A stretch of 64,000 nucleotides of DNA from Candidatus Nitrosocaldaceae archaeon. Lineage in GTDB: Archaea > Thermoproteota > Nitrososphaeria > Nitrososphaerales > Nitrosocaldaceae. Numbering within the stretch: the first letter of the stretch is position 1; each line of letters opens with the position of its first letter. Under the pieces are notes generated by a model. The model saw only the letters and a list, made by a program, of their open reading frames with translations. It was not told the origin of the DNA and did no database searches. Location of the stretch: assembly GCA_026002835.1 (NCBI GenBank), contig BPGC01000004.1:1-64000 (forward strand). The letters run 5' to 3'. Shown here one piece after another: positions 51,617 through 62,300 of this stretch. The position numbers and the translations under genes are program-made.

Positions 51617-52546
51617 ATGGAGAACTATCATGATAATACTCATAAAAAAGTAAATAAGATACTTATAATAGGTGCTGGATTTGTTGGAATGGCTTCAGGA
51701 ATAGGTTTAAGTTATAAAGGCCATGATGTAACATTTTTAGATATATCGCAAAAGGTTATAGATAATCTTAGAAAGCAAGGGTTTAAAGCTTATATGGTTG
51801 AAGAATTGCCAGAAGATTCATATGATTTCATATTTATATGCTTACCAACACCATATGATTATAAGAAAAGAGAGCAAGATATGAGTATAGTAATGTCATC
51901 AGTAAATCTGCTTGCAAAATTATTAATTAATAATCCTATAATAGCATTAAAAAGTACAGTATTACCAGGAACATCTAGAAAATTAATAAATAGATTAGAA
52001 GAGATAACTAATAAGAAAGATGGTAGAGATTTTTACTTTTGTACAAACCCAGAATTTCTTAGAGCAAGATCAGCTATAGAAGATTTTCTACATCCATGGA
52101 TAGTAGTAATAGGCTCTGATAATATAAAAGGAGCTTGTAAACTGGCAGAGTTATATAAAGATTTTATAAATGAAGAGAAGATATATTATGTTAATTTAGA
52201 AGAAGCCGAATTTGTAAAATATACTCATAATATATTCAACGCTATGAAGATATCATTTACTAACCAGATTTGGCTTATAGCTAGAGAATTAGGACTTGAT
52301 GGTAATAAGATAATGAGCATAGTAGCAGAGAGTGCTGAAGGTTCTTGGAATAAGAGATATGGAATAAGAGGAGGCATGCCATATGGTGGCTTATGCTTAC
52401 CAAAAGATACCAAAGGGTTTCTTGCATGGTTAAAAAAGAATGAGATAGATGCGCCCCTGATAGCTAGCATAGATATGATCAATGATATGCTAGAAGAGAT
52501 GACAAGTAATTATTCTATAATATCGAAAGATAGAGTTGATAGATAA
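51617..52546 (+). CDS. UDP-glucose/GDP-mannose dehydrogenase-like protein, short form
   Basis: 309 aa. NAD motif LIIGAGFVGMA, TNPEFLRARSAI, EAEFVKYTHNIFNAMKIS and YGGLCLPKDTKGF with catalytic Cys260 are intact. The protein ends after the central helix domain: the C-terminal UDP-binding Rossmann domain (about 100 residues) is missing. It would oxidise a nucleotide sugar to a uronic acid if a partner supplies the missing half. Its stop overlaps the GT2 start (TAATG). Confidence 0.85.
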   Translation: MENYHDNTHKKVNKILIIGAGFVGMASGIGLSYKGHDVTFLDISQKVIDNLRKQGFKAYMVEELPEDSYDFIFICLPTPYDYKKREQDMSIVMSSVNLLAKLLINNPIIALKSTVLPGTSRKLINRLEEITNKKDGRDFYFCTNPEFLRARSAIEDFLHPWIVVIGSDNIKGACKLAELYKDFINEEKIYYVNLEEAEFVKYTHNIFNAMKISFTNQIWLIARELGLDGNKIMSIVAESAEGSWNKRYGIRGGMPYGGLCLPKDTKGFLAWLKKNEIDAPLIASIDMINDMLEEMTSNYSIISKDRVDR

Positions 52547-53877
52547 TGGAGCAAACATTCTTTGATTTAATTAATGCAGCATATAACCAATATTTATCAT
52601 TATATTTCATCTATATACCATTATCATTAATTGGTATATGGAGATGGGGATGGTGGGTAATAAAGAAATTAAGAGGCTTATTCTATAAACCATATGTAAA
52701 TGAGTATTATGCAAAAGTTTCTGTAGTTATACCAGTGTATAAAGAAGAGTTGAAGAGATTTAAACAAACGTTAAACTCTATCTTTAATAACAAACCTTAT
52801 GAAGTCATATGTGTTATAGATGAGGAAGATAAAGAGAATATAGCATATGCGAAGAGTATAGAGAATAATACATTAAGCATTGGTAATATATGCATGTATA
52901 CAAACAGAATTAATATATTTAAAGTAATAATAACTAAAGAGAAAGGTAAGAGGAATGCATTAGCAAAAGGTATTAGAGCTTCTAAAGGAGATATTATAGC
53001 ATTAATAGATAGCGATGTAATATGGCTTGATGACACACTAAAGAATAGCATAAAACCATTTATAGATCCTAAAATAGTAGGAGTGTGCACTAGACAGAAT
53101 GCTATCAATAGAAATAATGTTTGGGCAGTAATAACTGATATGTTCTGGGATACTAGAAACCATGACGATCTTCCAGCCTTATCTGTTGGAAAAGCATTAA
53201 GCTGTTTATCTGGTAGAACTGCATTCTGGAGAAGAGAGTTCTTGCTGAATCATTTAGATGAGTTTCTTAATGAATATATATTTGGAGTTAAGAAAGAGTC
53301 TGGTGAAGATAAATGCTTAACTAGATTGGCAGAAAGAGATGGATATCAAGTATATTATCAGAGTAATGCTCAGATCTACTCCTATGCATCTACTAGTTTT
53401 AGAAAGTTTGTAAGTCAAAGAATAAGATGGAGTAGAAATACATTTAACTCAGATCTTAAAAGCATGCAAGAGAAATGGGTGTTCAAGAAACCATTTTTAT
53501 GTTTAGTAATGATTGACAGATTAATATCAACATTTACTGTATTGATAAGCCCAACTATCTTTGTCTTATCACTACTCTTTAATCATACAGCGTTAGCATT
53601 CGTTATTCTAGGTTTATGGTTTATAGGAAGACCAATAAGACATGCTAGGCATTTATCCAAGCATCCTAATGATATAATCTTTATTCCATTATATCTATTT
53701 GTCAACTTTCTGATTGCATTGATAAAAATGTATGCATTGATAACTATAACTGAGCAGAAGAGTATTAGAGGAGAGAATAAAGCAGCTATATGGAAGCATT
53801 ATCTGGGTATAGTTAGTGCAATAACTCTACTTTCAGCCTATATATTATTTATAGTTATAGTGAGGAGTGTTATATGA
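52546..53877 (+). CDS. Processive family 2 glycosyltransferase (hyaluronan/alginate/cellulose synthase-like)
   Basis: 443 aa. N-terminal membrane helix (17-40), GT2 domain with VSVVIPVYKEE, DSD (155-157), SGED (252-255) and QRIRW (291-295), and C-terminal helices (314-440). QxxRW is the mark of processive synthases that extrude a polymer through their own membrane part. The neighbouring uronic-acid-forming dehydrogenase suggests the polymer contains uronic acids. Confidence 0.9.
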   Translation: MEQTFFDLINAAYNQYLSLYFIYIPLSLIGIWRWGWWVIKKLRGLFYKPYVNEYYAKVSVVIPVYKEELKRFKQTLNSIFNNKPYEVICVIDEEDKENIAYAKSIENNTLSIGNICMYTNRINIFKVIITKEKGKRNALAKGIRASKGDIIALIDSDVIWLDDTLKNSIKPFIDPKIVGVCTRQNAINRNNVWAVITDMFWDTRNHDDLPALSVGKALSCLSGRTAFWRREFLLNHLDEFLNEYIFGVKKESGEDKCLTRLAERDGYQVYYQSNAQIYSYASTSFRKFVSQRIRWSRNTFNSDLKSMQEKWVFKKPFLCLVMIDRLISTFTVLISPTIFVLSLLFNHTALAFVILGLWFIGRPIRHARHLSKHPNDIIFIPLYLFVNFLIALIKMYALITITEQKSIRGENKAAIWKHYLGIVSAITLLSAYILFIVIVRSVI

Positions 53878-55628
53878 AATTATTATATCTATCGTTCATA
53901 GTAATTATAATAAGCGTATCGCCAGCGTATGGTCACTATCTACTAGGAAGTGGCAAAGATTATTCATTAAACGATGATTGTGTAACCTATTATAATGATC
54001 TAATAGAGATTTGTGGAGGAGAATTTGATATACAAAAACTATATTCTTATGTTGATAATAATAATTTATTATATGAAGAGGAAGATAAAGTATGGGTATT
54101 AAACTCCTCATTATCAATAGGTTTAGGAACAAAATTGATATTAGATGATATATGGTTGAAGATATTAGATAATAAGCAGAATCATATTGAGGTTAGAGGA
54201 GAATTGATTATAAATAGAACCAAGATCACATCATGGGATCCAGCAACTAACAATTACTCTTTATTAGAACATGTTAATGATTATAGACCTCATATAGTTG
54301 TATTAGATTTCGGTAGTTTGAAGATAATTAATTCATTCATAGGTTATCTTGGCTATGATGCTAGCAGAAGTCATGGACTAGACTTTTATGAAGGCAGAGA
54401 TCATATTATAATAAACTCAACTATAGTTGGAAATTATTTTGGAGCATATACAGATAAAGTTGATTCTATGATTATAATGAATAATGAGATACATGATAAT
54501 TACGTTTATGGTTTAGATCCTCATACTTATTCTAAGAATATAAAGATAGTAAATAATACTGTGTATAATAATGGTTATCATGGGATAATCTGTTCTAGGT
54601 TTTGTGAGAATATAGAGATTATCAATAATAAGGTATATAACAACATAGGTCATGGAATAATGCTAGATAGAAATGTTACAAATTCTATAGTAAGTAATAA
54701 CACGATAATTAATAACGATTCTGGAGTAATGTTATTCTCATCTAACAATAATACAATAAGCAGTAATATAATAAATGATAATAAACATGGTATAAAAGTA
54801 TCATATGGCTCTTCATATAATACAATAAACAATAATATAATAAATAATTCAAGGACATATGGAATATACCTTCTAAAGAATGCATATCAGAATGTAATAA
54901 GAGATAACATTATAATTAATGTCGATGACTCTGCTATCTATATAGATGATGCAGAAAGTAGTAGTAATTATATTATTAATAATATAATAAAATCTGTCAC
55001 ACATTATAACATTAGATTGAGAGATGCTGATGTTATTATGCTAAATAATAGATATGCATGTAATGATATATGCATATATCTAGATAATAACAATTCTGTA
55101 TTACATATAAACGATAATTTATATAATATGACATATAGAAGCAAAGGAAATAATCATATAAAGATAATTGATGAGAATAATTATATCTATAGCAATAGTT
55201 TAAAGATCCCACAGATAGTAACTAGCAACAGTTCCATACTAGAATTCAATATCGAACATGATAATTTAATGGTAAATAGAGAGGATGTTAGTATTATAGC
55301 AAGCAATCCTCTCTCAGTAATGTATGATGATGTTATCTATATTAATGCTAATACTTTAACTGATATAAAGATAAATGGTAAAAATTATTATTTAACAGAT
55401 TACGTAAAGTTTGATGATGGTATATATACAATAAATGGTAATGTAATATTATACAATTCTTGTGATGTTGATATGTTAAAGATCGGCATTAATAAATACA
55501 TGGAGGTATGCTCTTATGATCATCTTATTAAGCAGATACCAAACTATCTCTACTCTACAAATACAGTAATACTTATACTATTAGGTTTTAGTATATTATC
55601 ATTCATCTTGATAGTTAAGAAGAGATGA
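53874..55628 (+). CDS. Surface-anchored beta-helix protein (NosD-like)
   Basis: 584 aa with a signal peptide (1-20), a long beta-helix of NosD type (IMNNEIHDNYVYGLDP, KIVNNTVYNNGYHGI, NNTISSNIINDNKHGI), and a C-terminal membrane anchor (562-580) followed by VKKR. Such proteins may be C5-epimerases, lyases or polymer-guiding proteins (compare AlgG). It overlaps GT2 by 4 nt and trpA (convergent) by 14 nt. Confidence 0.85.
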   Translation: MKLLYLSFIVIIISVSPAYGHYLLGSGKDYSLNDDCVTYYNDLIEICGGEFDIQKLYSYVDNNNLLYEEEDKVWVLNSSLSIGLGTKLILDDIWLKILDNKQNHIEVRGELIINRTKITSWDPATNNYSLLEHVNDYRPHIVVLDFGSLKIINSFIGYLGYDASRSHGLDFYEGRDHIIINSTIVGNYFGAYTDKVDSMIIMNNEIHDNYVYGLDPHTYSKNIKIVNNTVYNNGYHGIICSRFCENIEIINNKVYNNIGHGIMLDRNVTNSIVSNNTIINNDSGVMLFSSNNNTISSNIINDNKHGIKVSYGSSYNTINNNIINNSRTYGIYLLKNAYQNVIRDNIIINVDDSAIYIDDAESSSNYIINNIIKSVTHYNIRLRDADVIMLNNRYACNDICIYLDNNNSVLHINDNLYNMTYRSKGNNHIKIIDENNYIYSNSLKIPQIVTSNSSILEFNIEHDNLMVNREDVSIIASNPLSVMYDDVIYINANTLTDIKINGKNYYLTDYVKFDDGIYTINGNVILYNSCDVDMLKIGINKYMEVCSYDHLIKQIPNYLYSTNTVILILLGFSILSFILIVKKR

Positions 55629-56394
55629 TGCATGCTCTCTTTAAATCTCTAGCAAGTTCTTCAACCTTATCAAAACCATCGTCTATAGCCTTGATGAATG
55701 CACTACCTACTATAACAGCATCAGCTCCAGCATCTATCATAAATCTTACATGCTCTGGTTTGCTAACTCCAAATCCAACCCCAACTGGCAACTTTGAATA
55801 TTTTTTAACCCGAACTATAGCCTTTCTTGTATAATCCTCAAATCTGCTTCTAATGCCAGTAGTGCCATATACAGATACCAAGTATAGAAAGCCAGATGCA
55901 ATATTTGATATCTTTTTTATCCTATCAATACTTGTATTTGGCGATACCAATAATATCAGATCCATGTTATTCTTAACAAGCAGTTTTCTTAATGGATCTG
56001 CTTCTTCTAGGGATAGGTCTGGTATGATGAAACCATTAACTCCATTCTTTTTAGCGTTAATAATAAATTTTTCATAGCCAGTTCTGTATAATATATTACA
56101 ATAAGTCATTATAGCAATTGGAATATCAAACTCTCTCCTAATATCATTACATAACTCTAATGCTTGTTTAGGTGTTATCCCTCTACTTAATGCTTGATAT
56201 GATGCTTTTTGTATTATTGGTCCATCTGCAATCGGATCTGAGAATGGTATACCTATCTCTAATATATCAACGCCACCATTTATCATAGCCTTTATAACCT
56301 TTCTACTATCATCTAATGAAGGATAACCAGCAACCGCATACCCAATCAATGGATATGCTTTACCTTTCAACTCTTCAAACTTTTTACTTATCAA
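55615..56394 (-). CDS. trpA: Tryptophan synthase alpha chain
   Basis: 259 aa. [19 protein letters not shown] contains the catalytic Glu and Asp, and later [13 protein letters not shown] and [12 protein letters not shown] close the TIM barrel. It releases indole from indole-3-glycerol phosphate. It overlaps trpB by 4 nt and is the last gene of the operon. Confidence 0.97.
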   Translation of the reverse strand: MISKKFEELKGKAYPLIGYAVAGYPSLDDSRKVIKAMINGGVDILEIGIPFSDPIADGPIIQKASYQALSRGITPKQALELCNDIRREFDIPIAIMTYCNILYRTGYEKFIINAKKNGVNGFIIPDLSLEEADPLRKLLVKNNMDLILLVSPNTSIDRIKKISNIASGFLYLVSVYGTTGIRSRFEDYTRKAIVRVKKYSKLPVGVGFGVSKPEHVRFMIDAGADAVIVGSAFIKAIDDGFDKVEELARDLKRACIISS

Positions 56395-57548
56395 CTATAT
56401 TCCCTCAAATATTGCTCAATAATACCGACATCTTTATCTCCTCTACCAGATAATGTTATTACTATATTCTTACCTCTATACTTTTTTGCAATCTTTAATG
56501 CATATGCTATTGCATGTGCTGGTTCTAATGCTGGGAGTATACCTTCATATTTTGCTAATGTTAGAAAAGCATCCACAGCTTCATCATCTTTAACATTAAC
56601 ATACTTTACTCTACCTATCTCTTTGAGATAAGCATGCTCTGGACCAACGGCTGGATAGTCTAAACCAGCAGATATGCTATGTGTCTCCATTATTTGTCCA
56701 TACTCATCTTGCAATAGATAAGTTAACATCCCATGTAATATTCCTTCTTCACCAGCAGATAATGATGCTGAATGTTTTTTACTCTCAATACCTTCTCCAC
56801 CAGCCTCTACACCATATATATCTACATCGCTATTGATGAATGGATGGAATGTTCCTATCGCATTGCTTCCTCCTCCAACACAAGCTATTAATGCATGAAC
56901 ATCATCTATCTGCTTCTTGATCTCTTTGCCTATTACACTCTGAAAATCTCTGACTATTGTAGGATAAGGATGAGGTCCAACAGCTGAGCCTAATAGATAG
57001 TATGTATCTTTAACATTACTTATCCAATCTCTTAATGCTTCGTTTATAGCATCTTTCAAGGTTTGAGAACCAGAATCTACAGCATGAACCTTAGCTCCTA
57101 ATAACTCCATCCTAAATACATTAAGTTTTTGTCTATCAACATCTTTCGCTCCCATGTATACTTCACACTCTAACCCTAAAGCAGCACAAGCCATAGCAGT
57201 AGCAACTCCATGCTGCCCAGCACCAGTCTCTGCTATTACCCTCTTCTTTCTCATCCTTTTGGCTAGTAATGCTTGCCCAAGGGTGTTATTGATCTTATGA
57301 GCTCCTCCATGCAATAGATCTTCTCTCTTTAGATATATGTTAGCCTTTACCCTCTTTGATAGATTTGACGCTAGGTATAATGGAGTAGGTCTGCCAGCAT
57401 AATTCTTAAGGTAATAATTCAACTCATCTTTAAAGCTTTTATCATTCTTGAATCTATTATATGCCTCTTCTAGTTCTTCCAGTGCTGGAATTAATGTCTC
57501 TGGGACGAACTTTCCTCCAAACTTTCCAAACTTTCCATGTTTGTTCAA
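56391..57548 (-). CDS. trpB: Tryptophan synthase beta chain
   Basis: 385 aa. [15 protein letters not shown] holds the PLP lysine; [23 protein letters not shown] and SGRGDKDV are present. This is the TrpB1 type that works with TrpA. It overlaps trpC by 4 nt. Confidence 0.98.
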   Translation of the reverse strand: MNKHGKFGKFGGKFVPETLIPALEELEEAYNRFKNDKSFKDELNYYLKNYAGRPTPLYLASNLSKRVKANIYLKREDLLHGGAHKINNTLGQALLAKRMRKKRVIAETGAGQHGVATAMACAALGLECEVYMGAKDVDRQKLNVFRMELLGAKVHAVDSGSQTLKDAINEALRDWISNVKDTYYLLGSAVGPHPYPTIVRDFQSVIGKEIKKQIDDVHALIACVGGGSNAIGTFHPFINSDVDIYGVEAGGEGIESKKHSASLSAGEEGILHGMLTYLLQDEYGQIMETHSISAGLDYPAVGPEHAYLKEIGRVKYVNVKDDEAVDAFLTLAKYEGILPALEPAHAIAYALKIAKKYRGKNIVITLSGRGDKDVGIIEQYLREYS

Positions 57549-58309
57549 ACTGCTCTCATCAACTCATAAAGTTTCTCCTTTATATTATTGCTTTTCATTA
57601 TGCTAGTTCCTATCAAGAATCCTTTAATCCCTAATCTATATAAGCGCTTTATATCTTCTGGTTTATTAATACCACTCTCACTTATTATTAACTTATTATT
57701 CTTAATATTATCTAACAATCTTTCTGTATTACTTATATCTATCTTCATAGTCTTGAGATCTCTATTATTTATCCCTATAATATCTGCATTCATATCTAAA
57801 GCCTCTTCAAATTCATCTCTATCATGAACTTCTAGCAAGACTTCAAGATTACGCTCATGAGCATAATCTATAAACCCTTCAATATTATCGGCATAACCTT
57901 CTTTGAATATTGTATAAATCAATAATATACAATCAGCTCCAACCTTAGAAGCAGCATCTATCTGCCTCTTATCTATAATTATATCTTTCATCAACAATGG
58001 TAGATCTACTGCTATCCTTATATTAAGCAGATAGTTTAATGAACCATTAAATGATTTATGAGTTAATACAGATAATGCTGTAGCGCCAGCCTCTTCCATC
58101 TCCTTAGCGATCTTTACTGGATCTGTATAATCCCTAATCTTCCCTAGCGATGGAGAAGCAAACTTTATCTCGCTTATGATGGATATCTTGTTTGATCTTA
58201 AAGCATCTGATAACTTTTTCTTAGGATAATATACTTTAAGATTTAGATCGTAATAGCCTGCATCTAATGCTTCTTTAGTAACCTTTACTAACTCTTCTAA
58301 GAAAGCCAT
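57545..58309 (-). CDS. trpC: Indole-3-glycerol phosphate synthase
   Basis: 254 aa. [17 protein letters not shown] (the usual EIKxxSPS), [12 protein letters not shown], and [13 protein letters not shown] are catalytic-site motifs. The next gene downstream is trpB, with no trpF between. It overlaps trpD by 13 nt. Confidence 0.96.
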   Translation of the reverse strand: MAFLEELVKVTKEALDAGYYDLNLKVYYPKKKLSDALRSNKISIISEIKFASPSLGKIRDYTDPVKIAKEMEEAGATALSVLTHKSFNGSLNYLLNIRIAVDLPLLMKDIIIDKRQIDAASKVGADCILLIYTIFKEGYADNIEGFIDYAHERNLEVLLEVHDRDEFEEALDMNADIIGINNRDLKTMKIDISNTERLLDNIKNNKLIISESGINKPEDIKRLYRLGIKGFLIGTSIMKSNNIKEKLYELMRAV

Positions 58310-59334
58310 CTCTTTTCCATCTCCTCAAGTTTTGCATAATCTCCATACCTCTTTATCAACGCTTTGAGTTTCTCGTAAGCCTTCCCAGAATCTATTATCT
58401 CTCTAGATACCTCTATACCTTCATTGAAAGAATCTACTTTATCTGCTATTATCAATGCAGCAGATGCATTGAGAGCAACTATATCTCTTTTAGGCTTATC
58501 TAAACCATTTATTGCTTGGAGAAAGCCTTTAATTGCATCTTCTTTACTATTTATTGTTATATCCTTTATATTAGAAGATAAGTTGAGATCCTTTGGATCT
58601 ATTATTAATTCATCAATCTTTCCATCTTTTAACCATATAACCTTATTAGATGAAGTTATAGATAGTTCATCAAAACCATCAGATGAATGGAATACCATAG
58701 CCTCTCTATTTATAGATAACAACAGTTTGCTTATCTTATCCATAAGTTCTGGAGAGCTTACTCCTACTATTTGAGCATCTATCTTACAAGGATTTGCTAT
58801 TGGGCCTAATATGTTAAATGCAGTTCTTATACCCAGAGCCTTTCTAGCTCTCGAGACATACTTCATAGATGGATGGAATATTGGAGCGAACAAGAAGCCT
58901 ATTCCTAATTCTTCAATAGATTCTTCAACTTTTTCTGGTTCTAATGAGAGGTTATAGCCAAGTGCTTCAAGTATGTCTGCACTTCCAGAATAACCTGACA
59001 TGGATCTGTTACCATGCTTTGCTACAATTGTTTCTATTGATGCTACAAATGCTGCTGCTGTGCTTATATTAAATGTTTTTATCTTATCTCCTCCAGTGCC
59101 ACAAGTATCAATTATTTTATCATTAACATTGGGTTTTATAGTTATAGCATGTTTTAGCATAGAATCATACATAGCCTTTAACTGTTCAATACTCTCACCT
59201 TTTATCCTTAATGCTAGTAAGAATGCTCCAATAACTATATCATCTACATTACCTTCCATTATCTCTTCCATTGCTTCACTAACATCATCATAACTTAATT
59301 CATCATTTATCATCTTCTCAATTATCCTCTTCAT
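58297..59334 (-). CDS. trpD: Anthranilate phosphoribosyltransferase
   Basis: 345 aa. DTCGTGGDKIKTFNIST binds phosphoribosyl pyrophosphate; KHGNRSMSGYSGSADILEAL is the family signature. It lies 4 bp after trpG in the operon. Confidence 0.97.
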   Translation of the reverse strand: MKRIIEKMINDELSYDDVSEAMEEIMEGNVDDIVIGAFLLALRIKGESIEQLKAMYDSMLKHAITIKPNVNDKIIDTCGTGGDKIKTFNISTAAAFVASIETIVAKHGNRSMSGYSGSADILEALGYNLSLEPEKVEESIEELGIGFLFAPIFHPSMKYVSRARKALGIRTAFNILGPIANPCKIDAQIVGVSSPELMDKISKLLLSINREAMVFHSSDGFDELSITSSNKVIWLKDGKIDELIIDPKDLNLSSNIKDITINSKEDAIKGFLQAINGLDKPKRDIVALNASAALIIADKVDSFNEGIEVSREIIDSGKAYEKLKALIKRYGDYAKLEEMEKRWLS

Positions 59335-59338
59335 ACTT

Positions 59339-59932
59339 TCACCTCTTTACTATTGATAAGAAGTTCATAAGGATCTTCTTACCTTCATCCGTCAATACAG
59401 ACTCTGGATGGAATTGAACTCCATACAATGGATATTTTTTATGTTTTATGCCCATTACCTCTTCATCATCTATAGATCTAGCAGTAACCTCCAACTGATC
59501 TGGTATGTTTTTATCTGCAACTAACGAATGATACCTAGTTGCTCTAAACGGATTCTTAATGTTAGCAAATATATCCTTCTCATTATGTTTAATTACGCTA
59601 GTCTTACCATGTCTAAGCATCTTTGCATGTATAACTTTACCACCAAATATATGAACAATACCTTGATGTCCTAAACATACTCCTAATATAGGCATCTTCT
59701 CATGCAATTCTAATATAACATCTCTAGATACACCAAAGTCTCTAGCATTTGCTGGATGCCCAGGTCCAGGAGATATTATTATTGCATCTACATCCAACTC
59801 TTTAATCTCATTTATGCTGATCTTATCATTCCTATATACTAAAGGTTCTGCTCCTAACTCTCCAATATATTGTGCTATATTATAAGTGAATGAATCATAA
59901 TTATCTATTATAAGTATCAGCATTCTATACAC
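59339..59932 (-). CDS. trpG: Anthranilate synthase glutamine amidotransferase subunit
   Basis: 197 aa, class I glutamine amidotransferase: IIDNYDSFTYNIAQY, GVCLGHQGI with nucleophile Cys, and FHPESVLTDEGKKIL with catalytic His-Glu. It supplies ammonia to TrpE. The start may be Met1 or Met4; from Met1 it overlaps trpE by 16 nt. Confidence 0.97.
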   Translation of the reverse strand: MYRMLILIIDNYDSFTYNIAQYIGELGAEPLVYRNDKISINEIKELDVDAIIISPGPGHPANARDFGVSRDVILELHEKMPILGVCLGHQGIVHIFGGKVIHAKMLRHGKTSVIKHNEKDIFANIKNPFRATRYHSLVADKNIPDQLEVTARSIDDEEVMGIKHKKYPLYGVQFHPESVLTDEGKKILMNFLSIVKR

Positions 59933-61275
59933 CTTTTTATTGCATCTAATACAGCTTGAGCCTTATGCTCGGTCTCATACCATTCCTTCTCTGGATCTGA
60001 ATCAGCAACGATACCAGCACCACTTTGTACATAAGCATCATTCCCATTAATAAATAACGATCTTATCGTTATAGCAAAATCTGATGAGCCATTAAATGAG
60101 AAGTAGCCTAATGCACCAGCATAAGGTCCTCGTGGATCTTTCTCTAACTCATCTATTATCTCCATAGCCCTAACCTTTGGTGCACCAGATACAGTACCAG
60201 CTGGGAATACCGCTCTCAATGCATCATAACAATCCTTATTATCCAATATACCAGTAACATGAGATACAATATGCTGAACATGACTAAACTCTTTTATGCT
60301 CATCAACTCATCAACCTTTACACTCCCCCACTTGCATACCCTTCCTAGATCATTCCTTGCAAGATCCACAAGCATCGTATGCTCTGCTAACTCTTTCTCA
60401 TCATTAAGAAGTTCTTGTTTTAATTCTTCATTCTTTTCTCTATTCCTACTTATAGGTCTAGTTCCAGCTATAGGGAAAGTTTCAACTTTATCCTTTACTG
60501 TTCTAACAAGCATCTCTGGACTTGAACCTATTATCTCTTTATTATCCATCTTCAGCATATACATATATGGAGAAGGGTTGATCTTTCTAAGGTTAGCATA
60601 TATTGGTAATCTATCGCCTTTAATCTCAAGATTAAAACGTTTAGATAGAACTACTTGATATATATCTCCATCATATATGTAGTTCTTTGCTTTTATTATC
60701 ATATCTTTAAACTCATCTATGCTTGTATTCCTCTCTATCTTATTTATACTCAAATATCCATCTTTATCCTCGAACTTTATATCATCGAACCTAGGTTTAT
60801 CTATAAAGAAATAGTAAGTTTTTAAGTTTATATGATCGAATAATAATCCATCTGTATAGATACCAAATTCCATAGTTGAATAATCGCTACTCTTTACTCT
60901 AATATCTTCCCAATAATTTATTGCATCGTAGCATATATAACCAACCGCTCCTCCTATGTATCTAAATCTATAATCATTTATCTTTGGCATTATCTCCTTT
61001 AGAATTTGTAATGGTTCATCTGCTTTATAATGATCTTTTGAGCCATCTCTATGCTTTATTTTAATATCATCTTTATCAGCAGTAAACTTTATTATTGGAT
61101 CAAAGCCAATTATCGAGAACTCAGCCATCTCTTTAGGACCAGTAAGCGATTCTAGAATAAAGACATTCTTATAATTATTATATAAAGATCTGAATACTTT
61201 ATATGGATCTTTAAGATCTACAGATATAAGATTTAATCCATATTTGTCAAGACCAAAGATAGCCACCCAAGTCAA
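59917..61275 (-). CDS. trpE: Anthranilate synthase component I
   Basis: 452 aa. Feedback-site-like [20 protein letters not shown] near the N-terminus, then [36 protein letters not shown] and the chorismate-binding [19 protein letters not shown]. First gene of trpEGDCBA. A TTG at 61275 is the first start; a GTG three codons in is possible. A TATA-like atttataag on the minus strand lies about 25-30 bp upstream. Confidence 0.96.
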   Translation of the reverse strand: MTWVAIFGLDKYGLNLISVDLKDPYKVFRSLYNNYKNVFILESLTGPKEMAEFSIIGFDPIIKFTADKDDIKIKHRDGSKDHYKADEPLQILKEIMPKINDYRFRYIGGAVGYICYDAINYWEDIRVKSSDYSTMEFGIYTDGLLFDHINLKTYYFFIDKPRFDDIKFEDKDGYLSINKIERNTSIDEFKDMIIKAKNYIYDGDIYQVVLSKRFNLEIKGDRLPIYANLRKINPSPYMYMLKMDNKEIIGSSPEMLVRTVKDKVETFPIAGTRPISRNREKNEELKQELLNDEKELAEHTMLVDLARNDLGRVCKWGSVKVDELMSIKEFSHVQHIVSHVTGILDNKDCYDALRAVFPAGTVSGAPKVRAMEIIDELEKDPRGPYAGALGYFSFNGSSDFAITIRSLFINGNDAYVQSGAGIVADSDPEKEWYETEHKAQAVLDAIKRCIEC

Positions 61276-61353
61276 TAAGAATTAACATAACTTACTTATA
61301 AATGTCTAGATTCAGCTAGCAAAGAATAAATTAAATGGTTATGAAGATGGATT

Positions 61354-61650
61354 ATGCGTGTAGTTGCTTTAGGAAGCAGAGTATTTGTAACTAGTTTTCA
61401 ATTAGCTGGTATGGAAGGAGTTATAGTAGAATCTCCTATGGATGCTATAACTCATATCAAGAGGTTACTTAATGAGAAGGATATCGGTTTGATACTGGTT
61501 AGTGATGATATCTCAAAAACCATGAGGAGAGAGTTAGCAGAGTTAAGGACTAAGAAGCCTATACCATTGATCTTTGAACTACCAGCACCAGGAAGTAAGA
61601 AGGAGAGCGTAGATTATAGAGCATTACTCAAACAGATACTTGGGGTATAA
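61354..61650 (+). CDS. atpF: A/V-type ATP synthase subunit F
   Basis: 98 aa. MRVVALGSRVFVTSFQLAGM, then DIGLILVSDDISKTMRREL and PIPLIFELPAPGSKKE match subunit F of the archaeal rotary ATPase central stalk. The other ATPase subunits are not in the window, which is unusual but seen in thaumarchaea with split clusters (inference). Confidence 0.88.
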   Translation: MRVVALGSRVFVTSFQLAGMEGVIVESPMDAITHIKRLLNEKDIGLILVSDDISKTMRRELAELRTKKPIPLIFELPAPGSKKESVDYRALLKQILGV

Positions 61651-61727
61651 AACTAATTATAATATGGTATGCAAATTCCATATTTTAGATACCAAACGCT
61701 TATATATATTAGAATAGTAAGTTAGAT

Positions 61728-62300
61728 ATGAATAAATTAATTATACTAGGATTCTCATTGATGCTAGTAACTGGAGTGATTATGCAAGCTGAAGCGGATC
61801 CAAATGCAAAAGTAAGGGCTATACAATTAGGAAATTCTCTTAGCACAGATCCAGGAACTGAAGGAATACTGGGAGTAGATATAGACTGCGTTGGAGGTAT
61901 AGAATATCAAGATGCAAATGATTTCCATTGTTTCCTTGTTCCAGATGGAGTTGCACCTGGTCAATATGATTGGAACGAATTGATCGATGGTCAGAATCTA
62001 CCAAGCGGTGTTATGCTATTAAGCACTACAGATTCTATACCTTGCCCATCTGGAGTAGGTTTTAATAACGATGATAAATGTTTTAGTGTAACATTTGATG
62101 GTTCTAATTTTGATCAACCAGCACATTGGCACTTTATAGGTGTATTTACTGAAGATGGTGATGTAATAGACATATCTGGTAATAAAGAGTTCAGAGTGCA
62201 TTCATTCTTTATAATGCCAGAAGCAGCTATAGGAGCAGTAGCAGTAATTGGCTCGATATTTGCAGCATTCATAGGCTATAACTATCTAAGAAGAAATTAA
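61728..62300 (+). CDS. Secreted protein with sortase-type C-terminus
   Basis: 190 aa. A signal peptide (1-23, MNKLIILGFSLMLVTGVIMQ) precedes an extracellular domain with several Cys (VDIDCVGG, FHCFLVP, IPCPSGVG, DKCFSV). The tail is MPEAAIGAVAVIGSIFAAFI then YNYLRRN: a PExx motif, a membrane helix and basic residues, the tripartite plan of archaeosortase/exosortase substrates. A plain anchor is the alternative. A TATA-like tatatatatt lies 28 bp upstream. Confidence 0.7.
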   Translation: MNKLIILGFSLMLVTGVIMQAEADPNAKVRAIQLGNSLSTDPGTEGILGVDIDCVGGIEYQDANDFHCFLVPDGVAPGQYDWNELIDGQNLPSGVMLLSTTDSIPCPSGVGFNNDDKCFSVTFDGSNFDQPAHWHFIGVFTEDGDVIDISGNKEFRVHSFFIMPEAAIGAVAVIGSIFAAFIGYNYLRRN

